Below, piece by piece: positions 22,201 through 33,500 of a stretch of DNA of 64,000 bases. This DNA is from Rhexocercosporidium sp. MPI-PUGE-AT-0058 (taxonomy: Eukaryota; Ascomycota; Leotiomycetes; Helotiales). Made by a program: the position numbers and the translations under genes. The stretch lies in contig JAGTJL010000001.1 in the NCBI GenBank assembly GCA_020746875.1, positions 744,001-808,000 on the forward strand. Direction: 5' to 3'. Every line of letters starts with the position of its first letter. Within the stretch, counting starts at the first letter, position 1. The notes beneath the pieces are model-generated. The model was not told the DNA's origin, ran no database searches, and saw only the letters and a list, made by a program, of their open reading frames with translations.

Positions 22201-22773
22201 ATGGCCAGCACTTCAACTTCCCCAAGACAAAGTTCGGCCATGACGAACCAGTTTCGTGTCCTTCCTTGCGACCCAAAAACCACCCTAGCATGCCTCGTGC
22301 GTACTCTTGAGGTAATAGCTGATGATATCGCTATCCCCTTCACTCCGTCATTAAAGAAGCTACCCGAAAAATCACATGCCAAGGGCGAGCCCCGACGACG
22401 ATACACCAACAGTCTCGTTGTTGCCAAGTCGAAGTTGGCGGATGACTCTACGAACGAAAGAGCTCTTTTCGCAAGCCCAGAACTGGAAGATGTATATTTT
22501 TTTTTTGGAAGACTGGTGATGAAACAGAAGGAAAGGAAAGGCCAAAGGATACCGTCGCGCTTAGAGCTTGACATGTGGCTAGAGGATAACTCGAGATGGA
22601 TGTTAGCCTGTCATTTGCTTAAATCCGAATCGGGAACTTGGCTCCATGACCACGTTCTTGCGCAGGTAGCCATACCGTTTGGTGATCTGTTTTTCGTATG
22701 TCTCTTACTGCTTAGAGGATCGGCAAATATAGAGGGTTTTTATTCGCATATTTGGACTGGCTGTCGTGGATGA
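22201..22773 (+). CDS. Possible hypothetical protein (low confidence)
   Basis: An ATG at 22201 opens a 190-aa frame. It has a Ser/Thr-rich start, a segment PCDPKTTLACLVRTLEVIADD, a basic linker (KKLPEKSHAKGEPRRRYTN) and a Leu-rich hydrophobic stretch near the C-terminus (FFVCLLLLRGS). A frame of similar length runs antisense (22089-22574), which weakens the case. I recognise no family and see no signal peptide. Length alone is the reason for listing it; it could be a chance frame or a decayed gene. Confidence 0.25.
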   Translation: MASTSTSPRQSSAMTNQFRVLPCDPKTTLACLVRTLEVIADDIAIPFTPSLKKLPEKSHAKGEPRRRYTNSLVVAKSKLADDSTNERALFASPELEDVYFFFGRLVMKQKERKGQRIPSRLELDMWLEDNSRWMLACHLLKSESGTWLHDHVLAQVAIPFGDLFFVCLLLLRGSANIEGFYSHIWTGCRG

Positions 22774-23251
22774 TAGGAGCGATTTCAGTAAGAAGGGAAA
22801 GAAATGGGACAGCTCGTGGAAATGAGGCGAGGGGATTTTGGACAAAAAGCTACCTGAGCGCAAAGAAATAAAAATATTGAGACTTAAACCTCGTGAACAC
22901 ATTGCGACGAGCGGACCGTGCTCAAAAACGAGTGGGAGTTCGAGTCATCATGCCAATTGATGATGTTCGGTGCAGCTCTGGGCCGGAGTGAGCATGAGTT
23001 CATGGGATAGGGGGAATCCAGGAGGACGACACCTTTCATTCTTATGTCAGAGGAATTAGGAAAAAATTTGTACGTGCAAGTAATTGGCTCACAATACATT
23101 CCAAGACAAACGTTATTAGAGGCCTTCAAATACCACAATTACTTTGTTGTGATGGTGGAAAGGAAGGAAGTAGGATGAAGGAGCTTGATGTACTAGCCTG
23201 GGAGCCTGGGGCGACCCTGGGGGTTGCTCGGCTGGTGAAACAAGTAGGCCC
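22774..23251. other. Intergenic upstream of the U6 gene
   Basis: There is no gene in this 478-bp stretch. It is ordinary in composition and leads into the U6 promoter. The short frames on both strands are featureless. Confidence 0.4.
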
Positions 23252-23257
23252 TATATC
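23252..23257 (+). promoter_or_regulatory. TATA element of the U6 snRNA gene
   Basis: TATATC lies 30 to 25 bases upstream of the inferred U6 5' end at 23282. That is the usual position of the TATA box that selects the start site at fungal RNA polymerase III U6 genes. Position is the main evidence. Confidence 0.55.
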
Positions 23258-23281
23258 TAGCCAAATAATTATTTGTACTTT

Positions 23282-23480
23282 GCACTTCGGTGCATTTGGT
23301 GTAAGTGCTCGGTTCTCCCCAAAACCAGCTCCCCTACTAACAACGTCCAGCAATTTGAAACGATACAGAGAAGATTAGCATGGCGTAAGTCTCCTCACAA
23401 TTCTCTCCACTAAACACAGCTAACAACTCACAGCCCTGCACTAAGGATGACACGCTCAATCAAAGAGAAGCTACCAATTT
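23282..23480 (+). ncRNA. U6 spliceosomal snRNA gene split by two introns
   Basis: U6 supplies the catalytic core of the spliceosome. Three exons are visible: 23282..23300, 23351..23384 and 23434..about 23480, totalling about 100 nt, the usual fungal size. Exon 1 is a 5' hairpin GCAC-TTCG-GTGC followed by ATTTGGT, matching the S. pombe layout. Exon 2 carries the invariant ACAGAGA box (23365-23371) and the AGC triad (23377-23379). Exon 3 carries the internal stem-loop (CCCTGCAC...AAGGATGACAC) and the 3' tail. Removing the introns gives TTTGGT+CAATTTGAAACG and AGCATGGC+CCCTGCAC, the normal U6 junctions. Intron 1 (23301..23350, 50 bp) has GTAAGT, CTAC/TAAC branch and CAG; intron 2 (23385..23433, 49 bp) has GTAAGT, GCTAAC and CAG. 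Both are mRNA-type. The loop of the internal stem-loop seems one base longer than in yeasts. A T8 run ends the gene. Confidence 0.93.
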
Positions 23481-23485
23481 TTTTT
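23478..23485 (+). terminator. RNA polymerase III terminator of U6
   Basis: A run of eight T residues directly follows the U6 3' tail (CTACCAA). Such a run is the standard RNA polymerase III stop and also supplies the oligo-U 3' end of U6. Confidence 0.85.
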
Positions 23486-24219
23486 GGGGGTTTTTTTGGT
23501 TTTCTTTTCCTCCCGGCCTAAGCCCGATCGGCTCTTATTCGGCCCGTTTCATCCTCATCCTCACGACCTTCCTTCACCAAGATCTATCGCAAGTTCCTTC
23601 AGCGCTTCACAGGTACACAATTATCGTGATGGGGAGAAGGTCATCAGTCGCTGCCCTAACACAAAGGGTGAACAGGAGGGGGACAGAAGGTACCCCCTGA
23701 GCGCACAGGATCAGGTTTCAATTGGCTGATGGTTGAGTGGTTGTACTCAGATTCACGTGCACGGCACAGGGCTGCGAGTGGCAGAATAAAGCGGTGGGCT
23801 AAGCGTCAGCCGTAGCATATATAAATCTACGTCCTGCCATCTTCCTCTCTATAAAATTTCTTCTATTCTTTATATTTTCAAGGACAAGATACGGCCTGAC
23901 CTTTCTCACCGCCTTCCTCTAGCCCAAGCCACGGCATACCGGGTTTCCCTTCCTTCAGACTTCTCGGTCAGCGATTGGTTAGTACATTCCGTCTAGCTGC
24001 CTCAAAGTCGGTCACCTGTCTTCACCATTGCTGGCTATCACTCCCAGCTGCCACGAATGAAGGAGCCGTGGCTTATCTACCATTCACGCAGGATCTAGCG
24101 GGAAGCCCTCCCCGACCAACCAGCACACCTATTCAAAAGTGCAAAGACTTGGACGAGCCAGCGCAGATGGTCGAGACCTATCTCGCTGGCTGATGATGAG
24201 TGCCACTCTCCGTCGGAGC
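23486..24219. other. Intergenic, possible unassigned promoter
   Basis: No supported gene lies here. A TATATAAA-like motif occurs at about 23818-23825, followed by a pyrimidine-rich stretch, a pattern seen at fungal promoters. The frame downstream (from 23975, 72 codons) has no recognisable features, so I do not call a gene. Confidence 0.3.
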
Positions 24220-25310
24220 ATCGCGTCCGGATTTGTTGACTCACACCTCCCAGTTTCTCCTTGTTGACAAACATCTCATCCCTACCTTATCATTAGCCGC
24301 TCCCCAGCAGCACATTAGGTCCGACTTTGTTGACTCACACGTCCCAATCCCGCCTCGTTGACGGACGTCATTCGGGTCCTTGTGGTAGCGGAGACACAGA
24401 TCAGCCATTGGGCAGGTGGGCTCACCGGGAGCCAAGGTATTCCGAGGACAAACCTTCTTGACAGACTCGCGGATCTCGATGCAAATGGGCTTTCAGCTCT
24501 TGTCAAACTGCTTTCGGCGTCGACCAGACGGCTCGTATCCTCATCCGCGTTACGATGACCCCAGTCCGCTCATACCCCACTTGTATCTCGTGCTAACATA
24601 TTGGCGGTCTTGCCCTAGCACTACTTAGTCCTGTGGCTCTTTTGTGATTGGCTTCATCAGATTAAGCAATGAAGTCAAGAAAGGAGCAAGAGCAAGATCC
24701 AACAGCTATGGCTGACTGTGCCTTCGGCGGTAAAGTATGCCCGCCCTGATAGGTGATTTTCTTTTTGGTGAAAGCGATCCAGCATAACCTTCGTGAAACG
24801 ATGGATCTCCGGAGAGGTATACAAGCGGCACGGCAGCTTAAAAGCCCAAGATTTGTAGTTTCTATATCCTGGCTGTCGTACTGTTCAATACCCCCGGCGC
24901 ATGTAGATTGTTCCACTCGTTTGAGTTGGACTCTGCGGTCGCAGAACATTTCGGAGGTCGTTAATCAGAGCAAGACTGCGAAAGCGGATTTTCTCTACGG
25001 GTACTTGATTTTTGCTGGAGTGAACTTTCGCCTGACTTACTAGAGCCCTGATGAACGGTTGACTTGCAGCTGTAGGGTGCAGAGTGGAATATGGGAAAGT
25101 CGGTACTGTAGTTAGGACACGCACTTGACAGGCAACGTTCCCGACTGACGACCAATCCTCCGCATGACACCACTTTTCACTAGTCCTCTTACTTGCGAGG
25201 CCACAGAGCAGCCATTGGGAAGGAAGGCTCACCGGGCATCAAAGCTTTCGGTGTCGACCAGACGGTCCATGTAGCTTCCTACAGACGCGGATCTGTGAAT
25301 GCCTGTGTAC
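24220..25310. repeat. Degenerate duplicated blocks
   Basis: Two kinds of diverged repeat are visible by eye. First, a unit of about 60 bp containing TTTGTTGACTCACAC occurs at about 24226-24285 and again at about 24318-24378. Second, a block with CAGCCATTGGG, GGCTCACCGGG and GTCGACCAGACGG occurs at about 24395-24530 and again, shortened internally, at about 25203-25270. Copies differ at many positions, so they are old. No transposase or LTR was recognised; they may be relics of a repeat family or of an old local duplication. Confidence 0.5.
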
Positions 25311-26135
25311 TCACGGCGATTGGTCACATGGGTCCGTTCACTCATCGTCATTTGACAACTTGATTCTACGACCAACAGAAATGGGATAGGTCACACCAGT
25401 AACTCGGAAAATATGCTAGGTCTACTCTGTAAATGGAATACACATATATATTCTCAACCAGCAAGCAGGCGTTCAACTCGCGTGAGTGCCAAGCATCAAT
25501 ACCAAGACCCTTATTCCTCTTTGGGCAATATGACACTCTTCAAAACCCCTTCTTCTGAAAACGAGACAAGTAATCCGCCATTGCTGTACGCTGACATGAC
25601 TTTAATGTCCTTTGCTAAACCAGATCTTCTAGTAATAATACCGAAAATCAGCTTGAAATGAGACTAGGACTAGGTGTGACAGTATTTACATGGCTACATA
25701 GAAAGATAAAACAAAGGTTACCATAACGACAAAATGGCATTTTTGGACAGAATGCTAAATTGGAGATTGAGGAGAGGATCTCCTTAAGGAAAGTCTTCGC
25801 ACGGTCGATTTGTCTACTGTGCTCTGCGAGCTCCATTTCAATCGGGTTCCAGGCGGAGTCGGAAGTGTCGAGTATTTCAGTCAACTTTGCCAGCTTTTCC
25901 ACTATTGGCGAAAGTTTTAAAACACAATACTCGAGGGCTTTCGTAACCTGCTCCATCCACGGGCTCATCACGGCAACTGCTATCGAACAGCAGCGACTAC
26001 GAAGACAACCGGCCGTCAAAACGTGCCGAAACCAGAAAGTCCGGACAGGGGAAAGCTCTTGACCCTCATTCAAACAGCAAAGTGCTCCGCCAAGCGCAGG
26101 ATGTCGCCCAACAATTGCCCAAGTCACCATCGAAG
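25311..26135. other. Intergenic stretch, weak frames only
   Basis: No supported gene lies here. A minus-strand frame at 25648-26130 (160 codons) contains a Leu/Glu-rich, helix-like piece (KALEYCVLKLSPIVEKLAKL) but is otherwise featureless. Part of it may belong to a lost gene, but I do not call it. Confidence 0.35.
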
Positions 26136-27049
26136 ATGTCTATAGAGCTACCACCTTCGGCCACCAGTGCTCCCAGAAAAGCAAAATATGATTATTCCAC
26201 AAATGCAGCATCTCCATTCCCAAGCTGGCCAGCTCCCACTCGGAAAGAGGTCGAGAAAGTCTTCCAATTGCTGGAAGAAAAGCATGGGAAGATTGAGATG
26301 GAACAATCCAAGCCTTCCCTTGGACTTTAGATCGAAGGCTGCAATGAGGAAGAGCCGGCTTTGATTGATGCAATTATTAGAGCACGCCTTAGCGCTGGTA
26401 CAAATGACATGAATGCATCTCGCGCTTTCATGGGCATTCTGAACACCTTCGGGAGGTGCAAGACTAGGGGTGGCCTCGGCATCGTCGATTGGGAAGCAGT
26501 TCGGCTTACTCTCGTTGAAGATGTATACGAAGCCATCACGACAGGAGGAATGGGAAACGTAAAAAGTCGTAGCGTGAAGGCTATTCTCGACATGGTACAC
26601 GATGAGAATGTTTTCCGGCAAAAGAAAGGGGAAATCCCAGCCACCGCCAAGGGGATAGACTTCCTCTCTCTTGAACACATGCGAAGTTTTCCAAGGATGA
26701 GGCATTCGAGAAGTTTGTTTCCTTTCCCGGTGTAGGCCCCAAGACCGCAGCGTGCGTTATTTCCATCTGCATGCAACACAACAGCTTCGCCGTCGACACG
26801 CACGTGTACCGGATCTGTACGTGGTTGGGCTAGGTACCACCTGGGACCGACCGTGATGGGATGTTCGCGTATCTAGAGACCAAGATTCCTGATCAACTCA
26901 AGTTCGACCTCCATTACTTGATGATTCGACACGGCAGAGCGTGTGGGAGATGCAAAGCAAATACCTCATCATCGTCCAAGGGCTGGGATACCGCTGAATG
27001 CCCGCTGGAGGGCTTGGTTACAAGGAAAAGAGGCAAGGACCAGAAGTAG
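26136..27049 (+). pseudogene. Decayed HhH-GPD (endonuclease III-like) DNA glycosylase
   Basis: Reading the plus strand in pieces gives one DNA-glycosylase-like chain. An ATG at 26136 begins an N-terminus with SPFPSWPAPTRKEVEKVF. A TAG interrupts at 26328. The same frame continues with DAIIRARLSAGTNDMNASRA and VKSRSVKAILDMVHDEN. A one-base loss near 26682-26684 then shifts the frame to KFSKDEAFEKFVSFPGVGPKT. The helix-hairpin-helix (FPGVGPKTAACV, with the Lys position of bifunctional glycosylases) and the catalytic-Asp motif (AVDTHVYRI) are intact. A second TAG at 26831 replaces the Trp expected after CTWLG. The end (LMIRHGRACGRCKAN, AECPL) resembles a reduced iron-sulfur-type tail. Such proteins act in base-excision repair. 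Two stops and a frameshift make this copy non-functional as read. Introns could rescue parts, but none with good signals removes all three defects. Confidence 0.75.
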
Positions 27050-27546
27050 AGTCTTCTCAATTTGAGCACGTGTAACATAATCATACCTCTAGGACTTTCC
27101 AACAGCGGGCCAGTTCTAGTTCCCATGACAGATGTAGTTTCCTGCTGCGTCTTATGCCTTGAAGCTTTCTGACATACGTGATTCGTGTGCGAATCAGGTC
27201 GTTGCGCTGCGTTGTTCGAGTTTAGGTACTAATCATGTCAAGATCTTGTCTGCAGATTAAAACAGTAACAAAGCAAATCGGGCTCAAAGCCGATCAGAAC
27301 TCGAAGACAATTTGTCTGTTTCAAAGTCGGCTTGTATTTTGGCAAAATAATACACAGAAATCCCGGCTGAATAATCCTAAATCTCATGACTGGAACAAAC
27401 CTGTCTAGAATAAAAAGAGTGTAGGTCACAGGTTTGAAACATCCAAGTAAAGAAGCAAAATATTTGCATTAAAAGAGACGGTACATTGTTGACGAAGAAA
27501 ATGGAACAACTTGTACATAGGAAAAACAGGAATTTAAACTAAAACA
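27050..27546. other. Intergenic, 3' flank of the GH55-S8 gene
   Basis: This 497-bp gap lies between the glycosylase pseudogene and the stop codon of the large minus-strand gene. It is AT-rich towards 27300-27540, which suits a 3' UTR. No other feature was seen. Confidence 0.4.
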
Positions 27547-30500
27547 TCAATCCCACAAGCACATAACCTTGAAGTAAACAGTATCAATTCCCTGAGTTTC
27601 AAAACACTGCCCATATTGCGCGCCAGCGAAAGTATCCTCAACACACTGTACTGGAGTCGTCAAATCCGGACAAGTGAGCGTTCCGGGAGCCGTTTTAGTT
27701 CCAGTGTAGGTACAGTCTGCAGTCCCGAGAATCTTGAAAGGCATCTTCAAAGTGCCATCAGGAAAAGGAATGTTGTTGGCCTTGATGTTGTCATCCCCGT
27801 ATATGGTCCCGTCGGCGTCGCAAGCTGTGCCTTGCGTGTTCCAGTCGAAGCCAAATGGCTTTGCATAAAACCACCATTGACTGAACCCAGCGACGGCATC
27901 CATGTAAGCTTCTGAGTCCCACATGATCCTCAGAATGGCGGTTGGTTCCGGTGCAGGTGTGCCGCCGCCTCCGATAGAAGTTGAAGACGATGTGGTCGTG
28001 GATTTACTGGTAGTCGTGGTTGGAATGCCGGTACTGAAGCCTTGACTGACACTTGTTTGAGAAGCCGTGAAACCCGTGGAACTTGGATCTTTAGGGTCCT
28101 GGAAGCCTGGAGGTTTACCAGTTGGTGTGGGAGAACACCAAAATCCAGTGCATAGGTGACCACCGCAGGAGCTTGCGCAAGTTGGCCCTGGAGTCGGCCC
28201 GCTGGTGAAGGTAATAGTTTTACCGTCTCCTCCGTTTCCTCCATTTCCTCCATTTCCACTTCCAGGGATCGAGCAGACAGGTCCTGACTGCCTCTCGAGA
28301 ATGTCATTGTCTCGGAATGCTAGCAAATCTCGGGCTTTGGCACCTCCAGGAGTGCCGCAAGACGTGATGTCTGAAGGTAGATTCGGGCATCCATTCGCCT
28401 CGTCGCCTCCTGGAAAATCCAACAAGCAGTTGACCGTTTTAGACATACCATTCCAGATTGTCGGCAACCTGTTATTTTTATTCTGGGTAGGGACAGGTTC
28501 GATTGTCCGCTGTAACGTGTTGATTAGAGCCTTGACTGCCTGTGGACCCCGTGAGTCTGGTAGGTTCACTAGACAAAAACTCGGATTAGCAACTGATCGA
28601 AGCGTCCAATGAAGTCTGTCAAGATGTAGGACACGATATAACTCTAGGCAGTAAAAACTATGAAATGGAAGAATGTAAGCGTCTAAGGTTGGAAACTTAC
28701 ACTGATCTTGCCACTGCGATGGAAGCTTTTTGAGGTAGGCGGCGAGGGCTGCTACCTGAGGGGCTGCATAAGAAGTACCCGATTCTGTCCCATAGGAATT
28801 TGGATCCGTTCCGGCGACATTAACGAGGAGACCCGAGGCATATGTGGTCACAAAGTCGGCAGTCTGGGAAAAGTCCGCTTTCTGAGCGAACTGGTTGGTG
28901 GCTCCAACTACGATCAAGTTTGGTAAGTAGCCGACATCCTTAGGATCGTCTGGGTCTTGGTAAAACGGAGTGAGACCTGTTTTTTTGGGATCCGCAAACA
29001 ATTGAGGATATGTGTCCACCGTTGGGCGGCCAATGTTGCCCGAATTGCCAGCTGCGATGACTATAGTAACACCGGCCTATGAGATATATTAACACTGTTT
29101 TACCCCAAGGTTTGGGGTTCTTAGAAACATTTAATGTATTTTGTGGGGATGATAAAGAAGCAAACGTGAAAAGCTCTTACTTGGTCCATCTTTTTGAGGA
29201 TGTAGTATAGTCGTTTGATGAAAGCCGGAACGAAGTAAGACTCCCGCCCACCCCAAGAAAGATTCAGGACAGACGTTGCGGGTGTCATACCCCCGGTGTG
29301 CATGTCGTCCCAGACGGCAAGCAATTCTTCCAGATACCAATCTCGAGGACTTTGTGTCCCCGTAGGTGGATATCCGTAGCTGGAGTACACGACGGAGCAT
29401 TTCTTGCAGATCCCAATTTCTATACCTTCGACGAGAGATGCTATCCCCACGCTATGCACGGTATTTGCATCAAAGACAAAGGGGGTGTAACCATAAGCGC
29501 TTCCGGTGCGCAGTTTCCTTGGCACATTGCCGACGAACTCTTTATGTGTCGGGGCTGCGAAGATCAAAAGTCAGAATTTATCAGTCTGTGCATAGCTTGA
29601 CAGAGCTCTTGAGAATGCAAACCCTATGAAAGAAATGATGAAAAGGGCGAGATGGGAGACTTACTCATTCCAACTTCTCCTGTGATGTAGACCGTCATTC
29701 CTTCTCCTGCCGTGTCGTCGTAGTGAAACGTGTAGGTGCCAGACCTAGGGCCCGTCCACAAATCCGCGTCGCCATACGAATTGCCGTCTTTGTCTTTGCC
29801 GATTCCCCTCCAATACTTCCCAGGTGGTATTGAAACCATAGCGGGGTTCCACCATTTCATAGGACTTGAGGTAGGGGCTCTTTTCCATAAATGGAGATTT
29901 TCCGAAGTACCAGGATCGTAGAAAGACTCGTTAGCTTGGAGGTATTGAGACGGTGGCTGAGATACGGGGTCTTCTGCGCGACGAGATGCTTCTTCTGCAT
30001 CTAAGCCCTTTGCTGAAGGTATACCATGCGTGACATCGTCGTTTATGCCCTTCGGATTGTCCAAATTGAACTGACCGTAGTAGTACACAGAAGCAATTGC
30101 AGGTTGGTTTTGAAGCTGACTCTTGACGTTGAAAGGGAGATCTCGAACCCAGAAGTAGGCCGTGTATTGAATATTGTTAGAAGGATCCAAGGCATTAGTA
30201 GAGCTGATAGTATCATAGCTCAAACCGTTGTTGGTGAGAAGTCGGATAATAGATGGAGCGTCTCCTGGGGTGAGAGGGTAAACGATAGCATTCTCAACGA
30301 CACAGCTGGGATCATCGCCGGCTCGTTTTACATTGGGCGAAGCTTTTGGGGTGCACGAAGCAACTGTGGTCGTTGTTACTGTGGTCCCGGAGTCGCTCAC
30401 GGAGCAGCCGTAGACGGTTAGACAGGTCGAGGTCGTAGCTGTAGCTGTAGTTGTTGGTTGACCCCCTTGAGGCGACGTGACCTGGAATGAAGTCCCATAT

Positions 30501-33500
30501 GAGCAAATAGATGCCGACTCGGTCTTGCATTCGTTATCTGGCTCTGAAGTATATGTTGGTATGTGGTCTGGGCCAATCTAAGGAGTAATTGTTAGCCTGA
30601 GCATCATTTGGGAGCGCGGGGCATCAATAGAACGGGCCTTAGCTGGCCCAGGTCCCATCAGGACTAGCTCATAAGGTACAGGAGACATAGGGGCTGAGTC
30701 ACGGGGAATGCTTAAGTACATACGGTGATGGTTGGCCATTTAGGTAGGTTTCCCTTCAGCGTGAATCCTGGAGGCCACTCGATTGGCGGGGGTAGTGGTC
30801 CTGGATAAATACCAGGAGGGAAACTCCAATACCAGCCACCAACGTTTATCTTACCAAAAATGATACAGATGTTGAAAAACCAGAGCTTGCAAGGCATTTT
30901 CACCCCGGTACCCGTAGGCTCTGGCTTAGTGACCGAAGTGACGATTGGGACAATGGCTCCAGGAGGCCAGGTCGTCCAAATTGGAAGCGGAGTAGTCGTC
31001 GTAGACGTCGTGGTTGGAGGTGCAGATGTTGGAGCTGGTGGCCAAAGTGTGACGAAACTGCAGTCTACTTGCACTAGACCGGTCGTTGCAGACAAAAAAG
31101 TGACAATCTTAGTGGTCGGGCAGGCATAGCTGAGTACCCAAGATGTTGACGTCGGGCAGTCCCTGATTACAGTTACAGAAGGTGTGGCGAAGAAGATTTC
31201 GCCTGCATCGATTTAGCATTTTCAGTTCTCCCAAAACGACAGAAAATGGAATTTGAGGACGACAGGAGAAATTAGCAACCAGCAAGAACTGCCGTCATAT
31301 CTTTACAGTCTGGAATTGAAGGGGGAGAAGATATATGCTTACTTTGTGGGGGGCAGTTGATAGTAGTTGGTGCAACGCCGGTTGGAAAAGAGACGGTAGT
31401 GACAGTTGAGCCACTCACCACGACAGTCGCGGTCAGACCCGAATAGCTGGATGATCGGGACAGTCAGTACCTACTCATGAAGAAAGTGCTCAAAGAGCAT
31501 TTCTAAGTACGGAATACTCCCGAGAAAGTGGAAAATGCGGAAATGGCCATAGTCTGGTCAACTTACTAAGTATTACTGACACCCGAAGTAGCTCCTGCGC
31601 TTGACTCGGAATCTGTAGGTCCTCCTAGAATCTGCGGCCATGGTGGAAGTGGAATTACTCGAGAAGTCGTACCACCACTTCCGTCAGGTAGCGTGATCGT
31701 GACGTCAGGTATGTCTACACTTTCCGAAATGACGAAACTCGAAGCCCCTCTTGTAATATTGTAATTGGAGTAGCTCATTCCAGTAACAGTGACCTTGGGG
31801 ATCTGAAGAGTAGTTGTCAAAGTCGAAGTGACGTATATGACTGTCACACCTCCATTTGTTGTAACCGAGCTTATTCCTCCATACTCGAACGAAGTAGCGT
31901 AGCCTCCTGCGTCTATCGTTGTGGGAGTGGCCAAGGGGCTTGTTGGGAAAACGAGGAGACAGGAAGCAACGGAGCAGGTCACTGTAGTCGATGTCCAGAC
32001 AGGAGTACCTACATACACCGTATCAATGTTGTCTGAACCAGGGAGAGGAAGCCAGATGGCATTCTCGGTGGTAAAACCGCGTTGATTTGTGTCATTCTGG
32101 AAGATGGTACTGCCGTGGACCCCCGTAGCTATTTCAGATGTTGCAACCGTATACAGATTGAAGATAACAACTCCAGTTGAACCGGTAACCTCTAGAATGC
32201 GCTGCTGGCAGTTGAAAGTGTCGATGCAATCTTGGTAGTCTGGATGAAATCGGAGTCAACAATCTTTCCTAGTCTTGAGCGCTCCTGAGCCAGGTGTACG
32301 AGGATACTGCGACGTAGCTTGATGCGCAAACAGCTACGAAAGCTGCAGCAGGGATCATGACTTACATTCTTGAAAGAAGCTGTAGAGTCCAGCGCCATGG
32401 ATAGTAACAGAGTCAGAGTTGACCACCCGCAGACCCCATGTAGCTGCACAAGACGGGTCACCGTGACAATTACTGAAGTCTGGGTCATTGGCAAATGATG
32501 CTGCGATGTCAGGGTAGAAAGGTCCAGGGGCGATAGGAACTGGTTGGTAATAGGGCGTTTCCGTTTGAATGTGGCCCATGAAAATGTCTTTGGCTCCACT
32601 TAATTGGTAATTGTACAGAACAGAATGCTCAGACGCTGTGCCGTAGAACCAAGAAGGACCTTGAGACTCAATGAGCATTCCACGAGCACCGTATAAACTG
32701 ATCTGGCTGGAGGATGAATCTGGTTGATTGACCATCACCTTGTCATTGTCATGATCCGCGACCCAGGCCCAGACATTTTCGAAATAGCCCGAAGCTTGCT
32801 TTGTCACATGGAACATGAGAGTTGCGGCGATGCACTGGGCGTTGTAGCCAAACTTTGGACAGTTCTTCAAATCCACTAGACATTCCGCTAGTCAGTACTG
32901 GATATTTCAAGAATGTGGCTGGCAGATCATGGCAGGTCCTTATTTAAGTTTTAAATAACGCCGTAACCCAGAAGCTTGTTGCGTAGAAGAGAGAGAATGC
33001 GGGCACAACTTACGATCTGTTCCAAGGCCTCCGCCGACACGGAAATGTGAGTCCCACATCGCAGCAGCACCTTGAGTGGAAGCAGCCACGTTCCATTCCA
33101 TGAGGATTGCCCCCGCTGTATTGCCACGAACGCTGAAAAGCATCTCGACAATTTCCATAGTTCCAACTTCGCCCTTATTCCCCACCTGTACCATGACCTT
33201 GGGGTGTGCCATATCGGAGAAGTAGAAACCAGATCCTTGGATTTGAGACCAGCTAGATCCTTGGACCCGCGAGCCGGTGGGAATTAGGACCGTGCTTCCA
33301 ATCTGATAGATACCTGCCGGAAAGAATGCAATGAGCTTGGAGGAAACAGCCTTCTGAAGAAAGGTGTTGATGCAAGTTGCTTGATCCCCAGTGCCATCAT
33401 TCTTGCACCCACCATCCTTGGTTGCTATTGTAAAACCGCTGGCAGCTGTAGATTCATATTGTGGTCGGGACCGTGTAAAAAGACTGCCGCCGCTGACTAA

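Noticed and set aside
28569..28700. Reading through the last intron of the GH55-S8 gene, which is stop-free and a multiple of three
   Set aside because: It has a GTAAGT donor, a CTAAT branch and a CTAG acceptor, and the inserted residues interrupt the protease C-terminal part. RNA data could still overturn this.
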